A stretch of 64,000 nucleotides of DNA from Lepiota brunneoincarnata (GCA_023014365.1 JAEBUN010000007.1:1823430-1887429); one strand, 5' to 3'; shown: positions 11,248 to 23,315, counted from the first letter of the stretch. Notes: generated by a model from the sequence alone, not told the origin. Translations and numbers: made by a program.

Positions 11248-11286
11248 AAACTCCTCCTGTCCACCACACTCTGAGTTTTTCTAACC

Positions 11287-12633
11287 ATGGTCTCTCGAAC
11301 AGTTACCCATACTCACACTCTGGTAACTCCAGCCGCTCGCCATAGTAAATGCATCATTCGACAATCTCCTTCCGAGGAACTGCAACCTGACCCCCCAAGG
11401 GCTTCTCGCTCTCGCCGACAATCGGTCACGCCCTTGACTCCAGACTGGTTCTCTGAAGAGATACAACCCTCAATATTCCAGACCCCTGATGGCCCCGACA
11501 AAGGCCCTGACCCCAATCCTGATCCCAGCGACCCTGGTGATCCTGATGACTATCCTGACAACAGGGACAGGCCCCCAGGCGACGACGAACCATCAGACAA
11601 CGGCGACAACAACAACAATACCCCACCTGGCAACAACCAAGACAACCATGATCGACTCCTACTCCAAGTTTTCCAACACATAGCTGATCAAATGGACGGC
11701 CGTGGGAATTCTCAAGCCCCACAGCCTCCCCGAACTCCCTGTACCAAAGCTCGCGAACCTGACATCTTTACAGGTTCCGACCCTGCCAAACTCAAACCCT
11801 TCCTCTTCCAATGCCGACTCTACTTCCATACTAACCCAGCTCAGTTCACTATCCCCGCCACCAAGGTCAACTTCGCGTTGACGTACCTTATGGGCATGGC
11901 ACAGCAACACTTCAAAATTGGCCTTGACAAGGCTGACAACCATGGAATAATGCATGACTGGATTGAGGACTGGGACCAGTTCACCCTGGAACTGCAGACC
12001 AATTTTGGTCCTGCGGATCCGACTGGAGAAGCTGCTGAGCAGCTCAACTCCCTCCAAATGCACTACGACGAGAAGATTGCCATCTACAATGTCGACTTTC
12101 TCCGCCTAGCTGGCCAACTCTGCTGGGGTGACGAAGTATTTTGTCACCGCTACTACAAAGGCCTCCCCGACCGCATCCAGGACATTCTGTCCAATCGGCC
12201 TGATGGCAAGCCCGACACCTTCATCAAAATGCGAGCAGCAGCGATGAAGATCGACGCTCGCTACTGGGAACGCCAACGCGAGAAGGCCCGCGCCAAAGCC
12301 GCTTCAGACCCGACCACCTCTAGGAAACCTGGAGGTAACCCATCCCCTTCCACCTCGACCAACCCGCAACCCGCCACCAAGCCTGCCAATAATAACAAAG
12401 GCAGCACCCCCAACAACTTCAAGGGCAATCCGCCCAATCCGCCCACCGGTCAGAAATCGGCCCCGCCCAAATCCGACCTTACTAGTAAACTTGGTAAGGA
12501 TGGTAAATTAACCCCCGAGGAACGTCAATGACATTTCAACAATAACCTCTGCCTTGTCTGCGCAGATCCCAATCACAGGGCTGCCAACTGCGACAAGAAG
12601 AAATTCCCTGATGCCAAGGCTAAAGGCTGACAG
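11287..12633 (+). CDS. Gag protein with CCHC zinc knuckle
   Basis: The ATG at 11287 opens a 414-codon frame. An Asp/Asn/Pro-rich N-terminal third is followed by a capsid-like helical region (FTGSDPAKLKPFLFQCRLYF, then TYLMGMAQQHF and LPDRIQDILSNRP) and a basic, Pro/Asn-rich tail. The frame meets a TGA at 12529-12531, just before CLVCADPNHRAANC (12550-12591), a canonical C-x2-C-x4-H-x4-C knuckle. The next stop is at 12631-12633. The TGA therefore cuts off the RNA-binding end; CGA to TGA decay would explain it. Pol follows in another frame, so a ribosomal frameshift is likely in the intact parent. Confidence 0.85.
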
Positions 12634-12638
12634 GCTCA

Positions 12639-15600
12639 GCTTCCCGAGACAGACGCGCCGGCTCTCCCAAGCTTGGAAAAATAGTCGGTGGTCCTCAGGC
12701 CTCTGCACAGACTGAGGATCGCATTGAACTCTGCTGTGCTCCAGAGAGTTTCCATCTCAATGCGTCCACTCTTTCTGACCCGAACTCTTTTCACATTACA
12801 TTAACTTCTCCTTTAGTTACTTCTTTATCTTCTGCTTCCACTTCCATACTCTCCGATTCGGACCCACTTTCTACAACGAACAATGTAGTTAGTTCTGATT
12901 TCTCTTCTCTTTCTCCTTTCAAAGCTCTTGTTGATAGTGGTTCTACTCACTGTTTTGTGGACTCATCTTTTGTTCGTTCTCATAGTATTCCAACCTCGTC
13001 CATCCCAGCTATTGAACTTCGGTTATTTGATGGGACCTCAAATGCCTACATTATGGAGCTTGCGCAACTGCCTGTATCTTTCCCCTCCAGTGAATCTATC
13101 ATTTTGGACACTTATGTCACCTGGCTCGACTCTTCCTGTTCTGTGGTCTTAGGACACAACTGGCTCACCCGCTACAATCTGTTGATTGACTGGGCTTTGG
13201 GCAGTATTACTTTCCGGCCATCCCTACTCGAGATTCCTGCTTCTGCCTCTACCTGCATCGCACCTGCATCGGCCCCGCCTATGGCCACCCCTGACACTCC
13301 TGACCTAGGTTCACCACCCCTGTCTGGGACCCCGTCCCAATCTGTCCCCCTTGTGAAACTGCACATATCCCTGATAAACGCTCCTGCCTTTATCCACGCT
13401 GCCAAGCTCCCTGGCTCCCAACAATTCCGAATTAACCTCTCTGCCGCCTCTGCATCAGCCATGTCTTCTTCTGTCTCCGAAGACCCGGCTGACCTCTCGT
13501 CCATCCCCGAGGAATACCATGAGTTCGCTGATGTTTTCAGTAAATCGCGTGCTGACACACTCGCTCCACACTGCCCTTATGACCTCCAGATTAACCTAGA
13601 GGACAGCGGTCAGCCTCCGGTCGGTACCATTTACTCCCTCTCACAATCAGAGCTTGGAGCTCTACATGATTTCATTGACGAACATTTATCTATTGGCTTC
13701 ATTCACCCTTCCACTTCTCCTCATGGAGCCCTGGTCCTCTTCGTCAAGAAAAAGGACGGCTCCCTCCGCTTATGTGTTGATTTTAGAGGTCTCAACCGTA
13801 TTACCAAGAAGGACCGCTACCCCCTTCCGCTCATCTCCAACCTCTTAGACTCTCCTCGCAAAGCCTGCATATATACCAAAATCAACCTCCGTCACGCTTA
13901 CCATCTTGTCCGCGTTGCTGACAGCGACGAATGGAAGACCGCCTTTCGGACCTGCTATGGCTCCTTTGAATGGATGGTTATGCCTTTCAGCCTCACCAAC
14001 GCCCCTGCCACTTTCCAACGGTTCATGAACAATATATTCAAGGACATGCTCGACATCTGCATTACCATCTATCTTGACGATATCCTGATATACTCCAACA
14101 ATCATAGTATCCATCGTGACCAAGTCAAGGAGGTCCTCAAGTGGCTCCGACAACACGGTCTATACGCCCGCCCCAACAAATGCCAGTTCCACTCTGACAC
14201 AGTGGAATATCTCAGCTACATTCTTTCCCCCGACGGTCTCCGAATGGACCAATCTAAGGTCAAGACCATCCAGGAGTGGCCTGAACCCAAGAAAGTCAAG
14301 GACATCCAGTCCTTCTTAGGTTTCGCCAATTTCTATCATCGCTTCATTCACAGTTACTCTGACATTGTCGTTCCGCTCACTTGCCTCACCCACAAAGACG
14401 TGAGATGGAATTTCACTGACGAATGTCGTGAAGCCTTCAGTTCCCTGAAAGAAGCATTCATATCCGCCCCCGTCCTCACTCCTTGGGCCCCCAACGCTCA
14501 GATCATTGTTGAGACCAACGCCTCCAACTATGCCCTTGCAGCCATCCTCTCTATCATCGCCGATGATGGTGAGGTTCACCCTGTCGCATTCCATTCCTGC
14601 ACCTTTAACACGGCCAAACTTAATTATGACACCCACGACAAGGAACTCCTGGTGATATTCGAGGCTTTCCGTATCTGGCGGCACTATCTTGAGGGTGCCC
14701 CTCTTACTATTGATGTAGTCACCGACCACAAAAACCTCGAGTACTTCTGCACCACCAAGATCCTTACTCGCTGCCAAGCTTGTTGGTCCGAGTTCCTATC
14801 CCAATTCCACCTCATCATCCGGTTCTGACCTGGCCACCTCGGCACCAAGCCTGATGCCCTAACTAGACAATGGGATGTCTACCCTAAAGGGGGGAATAGC
14901 GACTATGCATCAGTCAACCCGCACAATTTCCGGCCCATATTCACCCACGAGCAGCTCATGGCCTCCATCTGCGCCACCACTCTTTACGCCCCATCCCTTC
15001 GCGCCGCTGTAGTCATGGATCTTGACCAGCTACACCGCGATATCCTCGCCGCTCTACCAGCGGATCTGACCACCTCTGCCTATCTTGCTAGCCCAGAAGG
15101 CCATTGGTCAGTTAATGATAAAGGTTTCCTCCTCTTAGACGACAGAATCTACATCCCTGACACCGACAATCTCCGACTTTGGGTCCTCCAGTACAAGCAT
15201 GATCATGTCCTAGCCGGCCACTTTGGTCAGAATAAAACGCTGGAACTCATCCAGCGCGAATACACCTGGCCTAGTGTCTGCACCTTCGTCAAAGATTTCT
15301 GTAAGTCTTGTGTCACCTGTATGAGGTCTAAACCCCAGCGCCACTGCCCCTACAGTCTCCTCAAGCAACTCCCCATCCCTGAACACCCTTGGAATTCAAT
15401 CTCCATGGACTTCATCAAAAAACTCCCTGCCTCCTCTGGCTACAATGCCATCCTAGTAATAGTTGACAGACTCACCAAGCAATCCTTATTCATCCCCACC
15501 TACGATACCGTTACTTCCTCCAACCTCGCCTGTCTATTCGTCCTCCACGTCTTCTCCAAGCACGGCGTACCCGAACATGTTACCTCCGACTGCAGCTCCA

Positions 15601-16485
15601 AATTCGTCTCCCACTTCTTCCGCTCCCTAGGACAAGCCCTCGACATGAAACTACACTTCACTTTGGGCTATCATCCAGAAGGTGACGGACAGACGGAACA
15701 CACCAACCAGACCCTGGAACAATATCTCCGGGTCTATTGTAACTACCAACAGGACAATTGGTCTGAATTACTACCACTAGCTGAGTTTGCATACAATAAC
15801 GCCCCTAGTGCCACTACCAGTATCTCCCCGTTCTTCGCTAACAAAGGATACCATCCGAACATCACAGTTCACCCTGAACGCGACCTTGCCTCCGCTCGGG
15901 CCCACCATTTTGCGGTTGATCTTGACGACCTACATACCACCTTGAAGTCAGAAATAGCGTTAGCCCAGCAACGATATCAGACCTCCGCCGATGCCTGCCG
16001 TCTCCCAGCTCCGGAATTCAAGGTTGGGCAAAAGGTGTTCATTAAAGCCCAATTCTTCCGCACCACCCATCCCTCCAAAAAGCTCTCCAAAAAGTTCCTT
16101 GGACCTTACAAGATCATTGCCCAAGCAGGTACTCACTCCTTCACACTCCAACTTCCTGATTCCATGCGTGGAGTACACCCAGTCTTCCATGTTTCCATGC
16201 TCAAACCATCCACACCTAACACCATACCCGCCCAATCGGAACCCGCCGCCTGCGCCAGTTTCTATTGGTGGAGAACCAGAATACGAGATTGCTCACATCG
16301 TCGACTCAAAAATTGATTGGCACCGTGCATGCAAGCTCCTCTATAAAGTCATCTGGTTAGGTTACGAAGACACCGAAGAAGAGTCTTCATGGTTACCGGC
16401 TACCAAGCTTGAACATGCTACAGATCTAGTAGAGGCTTTCCATTCCTCTTACCCCGCTAAGCCTGGCCCCCTCCATTCACTCTGA
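12639..16485 (+). pseudogene. Pol: protease, RT, RNase H, integrase, chromodomain
   Basis: One frame runs from about 12639 to 16316 with a single TGA at 14826-14828 (after LIIRF). Domains: protease LVDSGSTHCFV (~12930); RT with FVKKKDGSLRLCVDFRGLNR and IYLDDILIYS (~14080); RNase H from VETNASNYALAAILS; integrase with H-x3-H (LAGHFGQNKT), the zinc-binding CKSCVTC, catalytic SMDFIKKLP and VTSDCSSKF, and the C-terminal HPVFHVSML. After a one-base frame change near 16240 the last part is a chromodomain, YEIAHIVDSK to VIWLGYEDTEEESSWLPA (16285-16410), ending at 16483-16485. These two lesions make it a recent pseudogene. Confidence 0.9.
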
Positions 16486-16541
16486 GTTTCACTGATCACC
16501 CACCACACCAAGAAACAAAAAAATTTATTGGACAAGTACAA

Positions 16542-17605
16542 CTACCTGTCCGTATCGTTCCCAGAGGTGTGGGGCGGCGCTGCCGCATCCTCCATCATAC
16601 CTTGCACCTCCTCTTCCGAAATGCCTCCAATGCTCTCCGACTCCTCCGACTCCTCCATCTCCTCCATCTCTGTAATACCCCTACTCGACCAATTACCATC
16701 CACCTGCACCTCCCAACACTGCAACTGTTCATAGCGGCCAGCTGTCAGCTCGACCTTGTCCACCCTCTCCCCCAATCGAGTGATGGCCTGTGCAAGCCAC
16801 ACCTCCAGGATGTTGACCCTCTTGATGGTCTCCTGGTGCTTTTCAGTGATGAACCTTTTCAATTCTACAAACCCACTGATTAGCGTACATCATGATACAG
16901 GACTCCTCACTCACCTTCAAATTGTTGGCCCGACATGCCCCCGGCCCTGCTTGGCTCCTTCTCCTCTTGACCCCTGCACCATTTTTTCATTTTGCTGCAC
17001 TGACAGCAACTCCTGGTGTTACTAAAAAAACTATCAGTAGGTAGCCTGGAAACCCTCAAAATAACTTACCCACCGGCGACCTCACACTGGACCCCATCTT
17101 GCTCGCACCTCCAGCAGGAGTTCTCACCCCCAAATATGTTCACATGGCCCCGTCGTGGGGCTGCCCTCGCCCTTGCTTTTCCCTTACCCCCTGTGTCCCT
17201 GGAGTCCTCGTCCTCCTCCTCCTCCTCTTCATTTTCCGTCTTGTCCCTATCTGTGTAATCGGATTCCGACTCCTCCGTATCTACCTCCATCGGTTCTTCT
17301 GGCAGGCGGCTCAACAAAGCCCCCGCAGTAGTTGCAATGAGCCTGGCCCGAATCACCCGACGCTCCGCCTCGGCAGCCTCATCTTGCTGCTGCCTGATCT
17401 CTTCTGCCAGGCGCTCCCTTGCCTGCTCCTCCGCTTGTCGCTGATGCAGCACTATCAGCCGCTGCTGCTCCTCCTCCTCTTGTCGCTCCTCCTCCTCCAA
17501 CCTCTCAATTTCAAGCTGTTCCCACTCCTCTCGCTCAGCCTTCTCCCTCAGCAGTTGTGCCTTGCACTCCACGGCAGTCAGTTGTCGGGATGGTTGTCTG
17601 CTCAT
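16542..17605 (-). CDS. Antisense three-exon gene, Zn2Cys6-like, inside the retrotransposon
   Basis: Exons on the minus strand: 17605-17070, 17021-16915, 16864-16542. The introns (48 and 50 nt) start GTAAGT and GTGAGT and end in TTTTTTTAG and TTTGTAG, and the phases fit, giving about 321 residues with no stop. Residues ~15-80 are a Glu/Gln/Arg-rich probable coiled coil; then an acidic, low-complexity stretch and a basic GKGKARARAAPRRG. Next come CWRCEQDGVQC and, across the first splice, CCQCSKMKKWC. Joined, the six cysteines have spacing 2-6-9-2-6, within the Zn(II)2Cys6 rule. The last exon is helical (ITEKHQETIKRVNILEVW) and ends in an acidic tail. A DNA-binding role is inferred only from the spacing; it could also be another zinc-binding fold. 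The host element's pol ends just beside it, tail to tail. Confidence 0.75.
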
Positions 17606-17652
17606 GGGAGTATGGGGTTAAGTTGTGCTCTCCCAACTCGAACCAGTTCACC

Positions 17653-17663
17653 CGTTTTTATCC
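17653..17663 (-). promoter_or_regulatory. TATA-like box for the antisense gene
   Basis: On the minus strand GGGATAAAAACGGG lies about 50-60 bases before the ATG at 17605. It is the only AT-rich box in that interval, which lies between the gene and the 3' LTR. Confidence 0.35.
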
Positions 17664-17723
17664 CTGGCGGAGTTTTCCGATGGGCCCCAGTCTAGACCAC
17701 CTAGGGCCTTGAGGCTTGGCCCT

Positions 17724-17733
17724 AAAGGGGGGG
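17724..17733 (+). other. Polypurine tract
   Basis: AAAGGGGGGG ends three bases before the 3' LTR and would prime plus-strand synthesis. An AAAGGGGGG run also occurs inside pol near 14886, a possible second priming site. Confidence 0.7.
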
Positions 17734-17736
17734 CAC

Positions 17737-18408
17737 TGTCATATCCATGCCAAATCCAGAGCTTAACCATTATACTTCGGCTTCTCGACTCCACGTGTGC
17801 TCCACATAACAACCCTCTGCCCTCCGACTCAGCCCCGACTCGCTCCGACCACAAACCCATTGCCCTGATCACGCGACCATCTCCGCACGTGCTGTGGTCA
17901 CCTGACCCTCGGTGTTACTTTCCAGTTCTCCATTCTCCATCCGTAACCAAGAGACGTTATCAGTCTCCATACCCGTACCAGTCTCCATTTCCTTCGTAAT
18001 CCATTTGTAATCCATTTGTAATCTGTTTGTAACTATATTGGTCTCCGCTTTGCTCCGCACGTAGTCAGTACAAGTCATAGTTTGTAAGGCCAGTAGTATA
18101 TATACCATAGGTACTTGGCTTGTACTCTTCAGTCTGATAATCAAATCGAGCAGCGGACCAGCTCCCTGTTCTCTATCCTCTCCTCTCTTCTGCCTCGCTC
18201 CGCTTCAGCCCCGACTTCCTGAAATACAGACTAGGACAGTAGGAGGGCACAGCACATACGCTGAGGCCGCAAGTCCAACCCCCCACCCGACGTACTCCGC
18301 CTTGGTCCTGAAGTCTATGTACTGACTTCGCCCTGTCCCCCGGTTACCTTATATCAAGGATACCACCCTGACCCTCCGCTTTGGTCCCAACCTGCACTGG
18401 CTCTAACA
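17737..18408 (+). repeat. 3' LTR of the self-priming element
   Basis: The 672-bp LTR has the same ends as 10563-11233 (TGTCATATCC and CTCTAACA) and is followed by the target duplication GCAAT. The TATA box and CAGTCTGATAAT are conserved. Confidence 0.95.
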
Positions 18409-20540
18409 GCAATAAACACTTGCTGTCCCCTGTCTCTTCTGGGAAGTGACTCCAAGTACTGCATGATTGGATCCTGAGCTACCCAGGCTTGCGTTGCCGA
18501 GCCTTCTTGGAGCACTGTATCATACTTCCGAGAGCCATCTGCCAACTGCGTTATCATAACCTGTACTGGCCCACTATTAATTTCCATATCTTCTGTATCA
18601 TCTTCCAAGGACCCAACTCCTGCTATTAAGCTTTGATTCGTGGGTACCTGTTTTCTCATAATTCGCTCTCTATAAGCATTCCTGTATAAAGGTGACAATG
18701 CCAAGAGTTCTCCATGCAATACTGAGGCTTCTCGCTTCAATACCCTGCTGAGTACTTCCTCAACATTGACATTCCTCTCTATAGGGGCCTGGTGCTTATA
18801 TGCAGGCTCCTTCTTGGATGATTCCATCCTTCTGACAGGCAGCAGTGGTACCTCAACGACCAGGCGCAGTGGTTTCACATTCCTATATGGTAATTCCCCT
18901 GCTACTGCACACAGGTGGTTTCTCTGTTGTCTGCCCTATTTCCTCATTTTCTGATTCTTCTGATCGCTTGGAATCCAACACATCCTCAGGAGTCTGTCCT
19001 CTGGTGAAGGCAACCTTCTTCTTCAGAGCCAGCTCCTTCCTCAAACCCTTTAGAAACCCGACTCCAAGTTCCAAGTCTTCGCACCACTCCTGGTGTCCAA
19101 ATACTGGCTTGCCGAGGGTGTACCATCTGTCAAACCACTAAGCTTAGCCTGTATCTGGGCCAATTGCTTGGCCAAAGACTGTATCTCGACATTATCATCC
19201 TTTCTGGTCATAAGCTTAACCTTTGGGGCACTCCTGGCATGGATGGCAGCTGTTTCCAACATTTCCATGTGCTGCTTCAGACAGCAGATTTCTTCTTCCA
19301 CTGGTGACCTTTGGTTTTCTGACCTCAGGAATGCTTTCTGTGCAAACACTGCTGCCACTGGCACTTGCAGTAACTCAGGCTCAACCTCTGGCAGTTCTGG
19401 TACCTGAACAAAGAGTTGTCCCTTTGTCACATAGTACTTCACTACTTTCTCTTTAATAGGCCCTTCCCCTCGAGGGATACTCGAGCCGTCTCCCATATAT
19501 ATCTTGTTCCCTTCGACTCTAATTCGGCCAGCTTGTTTATCTGCCTCCATGTCTGGGCAGAATAACCAACTATGCCCCAATAACCAACAGTAGAAACACT
19601 TGCAATCGGAAAGCGACCCTGCCAGCCCACTTCCAGTATTCCTCTGAGCATGATTATAGCTGGCATGATTATGTCCGTCCTTCAGCCAAACTCTCTAAGT
19701 ATGATTTTAAAGTATGCCCCTGGATATTCATGAGGTCCTTAAGCTCAGCAAGACCGCCTGCCATCTGCGAGACTTCATCCTGAAACTTCTGCTTTAAGCT
19801 TTGCAGCTCTTGCTTTACCTACAGGGTCATAAGTCCCTGTTCTGGACGTCACAGGTGGATGGCTCATCGATGCCTGAGTTCACCAGCCTTGAATCCTGAT
19901 GAAGGGATTGCATAAGTGTTTTGCCAATCGAAATTTTGATGGCTTTATCCATGACGATCCTCCAATCATAGGGGTCCTCTTCATGTAAATCCTTTGCAGT
20001 TAGTACCAACCCATTGCTCGCAGTTCTATGCGCCCTGGTGATTGCTAATCTTGCATTGACTACATCCTGGAACACCGAGTCCAGTGAGCTCATAAATAAC
20101 TCGACTAGCTCTTGGTTCAAGACTACCTGCTGGCGACTGTCAGGCACTTCTCTGCTTCTAGAATGAATCGCCTTTTGAAGTCCAAGACTCTATGCTCCTC
20201 ATTCATTGCAATGCCTCTACTCTCTGTGCAGAGTTCCCTCAATCGTCGCACTGAGCCCTGCTTGGCTGCCACAGTCTCAGGGATACTCTTTCTTCAATCT
20301 CTCTACTGAAGCCTGTCCAGCTTCCTGCTGGGAACTCCGCAAAACTCATCCACTCTTCACAGATATCCTGGTCCACATATGACACTGCCCAATTTATCCT
20401 TTCTGCATTGTCCAGTCGTCTTTTTTATTGTGAAGAGCCGTTCAAGCGTCCAGAGATAATTTCTCAATGTCTGTGGTTTTGATGCATCCCATCTGGGAGC
20501 ATTATTGCTAAAGGGAATTGGCATACGCTCGTGTCCCATT
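18409..20540 (-). pseudogene. Gag and linker region, decayed
   Basis: Minus-strand pieces in order: MPIPFSNNAPRWDASKPQTL (20520) as a Gag-like start; a helical block (20147-19827) with FMSSLDSVFQDVVNARLAI; then CFYCWLLGHSWLFC (~19610-19560), a canonical CCHC knuckle; a linker rich in E, P and V to ~19050; and a block (18878-18409) that runs into the protease at 10560 across the nested insertion. Frames change several times. The CCHC sits before the protease, the normal Gag position. Confidence 0.7.
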
Positions 20541-21090
20541 TTTCTAGCTGTAGTCGTCAGTAGACAGGTGTAGTTTGGTTTGTCTGTACAGTCAGAGTTG
20601 ACTGTGATATCTGTGGTACAGTAGAGGCACCAGGAGGGTTCGTATGGAATGAGTTTTGGTTTGTAAATGCTAAGCTTAGCGTAGGAATGGTCTGACCATC
20701 CTGGCTTTCAGTGTGCAGAATATGCGCTATGTTGCAAGCTGAGGCTGGAAAGCCTTATAGTAATTCTGGGAGCAGTAGAGATCAGTGGTGCAACTTCTCT
20801 CGATACTGCAACTGCTAAACCACTCGCTGTGCTTGCAGTTATAGAACTAGTAGGATCTTTTTGCTTTTGAGAGGTACTAGCGGCTGATGAGGCCTTCAGA
20901 ACCTTCTGGATGATTAGAATTCTGAGTAGTTCTTTGTTTTGGGGGGTCGACCTTCCTGAGACTGCTCTCGAAGGATGTTTTGGGTGACTTTACAGTCTTT
21001 GCTTGAACCTTTTTCTGCTTTGCAGGTGAAAGGTGGGCCAGTGTCCAAGTCTTTTGGTGTTTGTCTTGTGAAATTCAACTGAAAACCCCC

Positions 21091-21107
21091 CTCGCAGGTG
21101 GGCTCCA
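21091..21107 (-). other. tRNA-type primer-binding site
   Basis: On the minus strand TGGAGCCCACCTGCGAG follows the LTR end after a TC spacer. The leading TGG would pair with the CCA end of a tRNA. This shows that the minus-strand interior belongs with the 1.3-kb LTR family. The tRNA species is not assigned. Confidence 0.6.
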
Positions 21108-21109
21108 GA

Positions 21110-23237
21110 TGAAAAGGTGGTAACATTCATGGGTTTTAATATAGATAAATGGCTTGTTCTCACTAAGCTTAGTCGAAATTCAATAACCTTAAGTTAATAC
21201 AAGTAGTATGAGATAGATAATGAACAGTTTCATCTTTTAGGGTGTTCTGGGGGTGCATTCTGACAGCAAAATTCAAGAGAATAGTGTTTTTAGAGGTTAA
21301 CAAACAGCTGTTGAAGTTATCTTAGCCATACAGTGCAACAGTGAAAGGACAATCCCTGTCAATTCAAAGTGTGGGGTCTCTAGTCTCTGGTCTCTGGTCT
21401 CTGAACTCTGTTCTCTGTCTGTCTCTGTCTCTAGCACTCTGGAACTCTAAACTCTGTACTCTGTTCTCTGTCTCTGTCTCTGGGTTGGTTCGACGACTGA
21501 AGAAATCACACTTAACAACGCACACTAAATAGTCCTCTGAAATCCGGTGATATGCCGATTCACAGCCTATACATGAATTCCGTACTCCAGAACGATTCTC
21601 TACATAGAATCATTGGCTATATCATTAAAGAACTCTATAGAGGATTGGTACTATATCCCAGTAGTAGCCAGTTCGACCGAACTGAGGATATTCGAGCCTC
21701 GGAAGTGTTCAAACCAGCTCATTATCACTAAGCTTAGTGAACCAAGCTATCAGAATGCTCTCCGGAGGGATTCAGGACTCTACATAGCCTATTGAGTATA
21801 CTCCTGGTCGCATCAAGGGACCTTACGAGCAGTTTTCTGATGAACCCGAATGTGTTTGAACATAAAAGAATGTACCTAGCGGCTGTCGCAGGCATATTAT
21901 GTCTATAGCGAGTTCAATAATGATGACCGGACCACGGAACAGAACATCCAACGTTCAGGAGGCAATACCTGATGCCCAAAACCCTAGAAATATCAAAGAC
22001 TCCTAATTAACAAGTGCTTTGTGGGTTCCGGCACTTCGGCATACTGCTTAACTGAGATTAATTACAACGGATCAAGGGATTGTCCATCCGCTATACATTC
22101 CGAATCATAATTGATCCGGAAACTTAATGCGCTTGTGATGGACTGCAGAATAATGCAGACGAGCACGGAACACATGTCTGGCTGGATTGCCATTCATTAA
22201 TCAGAGAAAAACCCATAACCCAGGGTGAGGTAGAAATGCTGCCTGAACCTTCCAAAATGTTCTACAGTGCCTGTAACAATTAAGCTTATTGTTTTCTATT
22301 TCATATTTACTATCTCTTGTATGTATCTAAACAATATAAATACGGTCGCACTTGTTCGTGGAGGAGCAAGAGGTCTCACCCCCACTTCCACATGCAAGTC
22401 TGCGAGCCGTGATCAAGAACGGTTTCAGAGGGCTATTTAGTGTGCATCGTTAAGTGTGATTTCTTCGGTCGTCGACCAACCCAGAGACAGAGACAGAGAC
22501 CAGAGTTCAGAGTTTAGAGTTCCAGAGTGCTAGAGACAGAGACAGAGACAGAGACCAGAGTTCAGAGACCAGAGACCAGAGACCAGAGACCCAGCACTTT
22601 GAATTGACAGGGATTGTCCTTTCATTGTTGCACCGTACGGCTAAGATAACTTCAACGGCTGTTCGTTAACCTCTAAAAACACTACTCTCTTGAATTTTGC
22701 TGTCAGAATGCACCCCCAGAACACCCTAAAAGACGAAACTGTTCTTTATCTATCTCATTCCACTTGTATTAGCTTAAGCTTATCGAATTGCAGCTAAGCT
22801 TAGTGAAAACAAGCCCACTATCTATATTAAAACCTACGAACGTTTCCTAACTTTTCACCAGTCATCATTATTGGGCTCGCTATGGGCGTAATACCCCTGC
22901 GACAGCCGCTATGTACATTCTTTAGGTTCCAACAAATCCGAGCTCATCAGAAAACTGCTCGTAAGGCCCCTTGATGCGACCGGAGTATACTCAATAGGCT
23001 ATGTAAAGTCCAGAATCCCTCCAGAGAGCGTTCTGATAGCTTGGTTCACTAAGCTTAGTGATAATGAGCTGGTTTGAACACTTCTGAGGCTCGAATATCC
23101 TCAGTTCGGTCGAACTGGCTACTATGGGACATAGTACCAATCCTCTATAGGGTTCTTTAATGATATAGCCAATCATTCTATGTAGAGAATCATTCCGGAG
23201 TACAAAATTCATGTATAGGCGTGAAATCGGCATATCA
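21110..23237 (-). mobile_element. 5' LTR of the minus-strand element, split by a plus-oriented LTR
   Basis: The minus-oriented LTR is in two parts, 21110-21547 and 22858-23237, with its own family member inserted in plus orientation between them (21548-22857). About 490 bp of the full LTR, as seen in 24569-25870, is absent from the two parts together. Ends: TGAAAAGGTGG on the left and ATCGGCATATCA on the right of the plus strand. Confidence 0.8.
21548..22857 (+). mobile_element. Nested 1.3-kb solo LTR, plus orientation
   Basis: The 1,310-bp copy starts TGATATGCC and ends CTAACTTTTCA, closely matching 5942-7242. Flanks are TCCGG on the left and CCAGT on the right, at best an imperfect 4-bp duplication. 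No interior sequence accompanies it. Confidence 0.82.
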
Positions 23238-23315
23238 GCGTCCATTCCAGGATTTTTTAAAAGGAACACTGTTGATTGATGTGCCCCTGCACATTCCAGA
23301 ACTCAGAAGGACATT

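Larger units (their letters stand above)
10563..18408 (+). mobile_element. Nearly complete self-priming Ty3/gypsy chromovirus
   Basis: The element is 7,846 bp with LTRs at 10563-11233 and 17737-18408 and a perfect 5-bp target duplication GCAAT at 10558-10562 and 18409-18413. Order: LTR, self-priming site, gag, protease-RT-RNase H-integrase-chromodomain, an antisense spliced gene, polypurine tract, LTR. It sits inside the protease gene of the older minus-strand element, whose frame continues on both sides. Coding lesions are few: in-frame stops after gag and in pol, and one frameshift before the chromodomain. Confidence 0.95.
18409..21109 (-). mobile_element. Older minus-strand element, 5' half of interior
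   Basis: This continues the element interrupted at 10562. It carries the gag region and ends, on the minus strand, two bases from the LTR at 21110. The next bases (21091-21107) form a tRNA-type primer site. Confidence 0.82.

Noticed and set aside
11426..12063. Minus-strand ORFs opposite the self-priming element's gag
   Set aside because: They have no splice-joined extension and no motif, and are explained by gag codon composition. This contrasts with the antisense gene at 16542-17605.
17099..17712. Plus-strand Leu/Pro-rich ORFs opposite the antisense gene
   Set aside because: Low-complexity Leu/Ser strings are the expected shadow of the Glu/Gln-rich antisense exon.
5942..23237. Reading the whole 17-kb block as one giant terminal-inverted-repeat transposon
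   Set aside because: The inverted ends are LTRs of one family. The interior has a tRNA-type primer site beside one LTR and retroelement genes, and the outer flanks (GTCGT and GCGTC) do not match.
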